The notes beneath the pieces are model-generated. The model had not been told where the DNA came from, searched no databases, and saw only the letters and a program-made list of their open reading frames with translations. From Sorex araneus (Eukaryota > Chordata > Mammalia > Eulipotyphla > Soricidae): a stretch of DNA of 64,000 nucleotides. The DNA is taken from NCBI RefSeq assembly GCF_027595985.1, contig NC_073307.1:15305627-15369626 (forward strand), given 5' to 3'. The translations under genes and the position numbers were made by a program. Below, in pieces: positions 63,954 to 64,000 of the stretch (its first letter is position 1; every line of letters begins with the position of its first letter).

Positions 63954-64000
63954 ACTTTTTTTTTTTTATTTTTCGGGTCACACCCAGCAAATACTCAGGG
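63954..64000 (-). mobile_element. SOR SINE cut by the window edge
   Basis: Poly(T) followed by CGGGTCACACCCAGCA; the rest lies outside. Confidence 0.75.

Overview
The window is mammalian genomic DNA, most likely from a shrew (Soricidae). Two things support this. A split gene on the minus strand is clearly RBM27. The background is saturated with a tRNA-headed SINE whose sequence fits the shrew SOR family as I remember it; the family name is from memory, while the structure (Pol III A and B boxes, A-rich tail, target-site duplications) is read from the sequence. I see no sign of bacterial, viral or plasmid sequence.

Layout. Positions 1 to about 17.2 kb are downstream of the gene: SINEs, LINE-1 3' ends, microsatellites and short unique stretches, with no gene I can support. 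From about 17.2 to 21.4 kb there is a SINE-free block that coincides with the long last exon of RBM27 (3' UTR about 18.1-21.2 kb, stop codon at 21204-21206). From 21.2 to 62.35 kb lie 20 coding exons of RBM27, read right to left, which I number 2 to 21. Exon 1, expected to hold the start codon and about 20 codons, should lie beyond 64 kb. All exon junctions have GT/AG introns and compatible phases. The in-window coding sequence totals 3130 bp. With a first exon of human size this gives a protein of about 1062 residues, close to the human protein (about 1060 from memory). Domain order: PWI-like N-terminus, RS-rich segment, one CCCH zinc finger, Pro/Gly-rich linker with (Gly-Pro)11, RRM, Gln/His-rich segment, charged coiled-coil, Arg-Gly box and acidic tail. 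Human RBM26/RBM27 have been linked to nuclear polyadenylated RNA decay with the PAXT machinery.

The most unusual material is in the repeats. (1) A second SINE type carries the same tRNA-like head as the common SINE but a different body and a GACAGTG-type tail; two copies have perfect target-site duplications and one is chimeric with the common SINE. (2) An unrecognised repeat occurs three times within 1.2 kb of intron 20, once in inverted orientation. (3) There is a near-perfect short hairpin in intron 19, a head-on inverted SINE pair in intron 2, and long purine tracts and a (TG)50 tract inside or near the gene. I do not see a new multi-gene system; the novelty is in SINE architecture.
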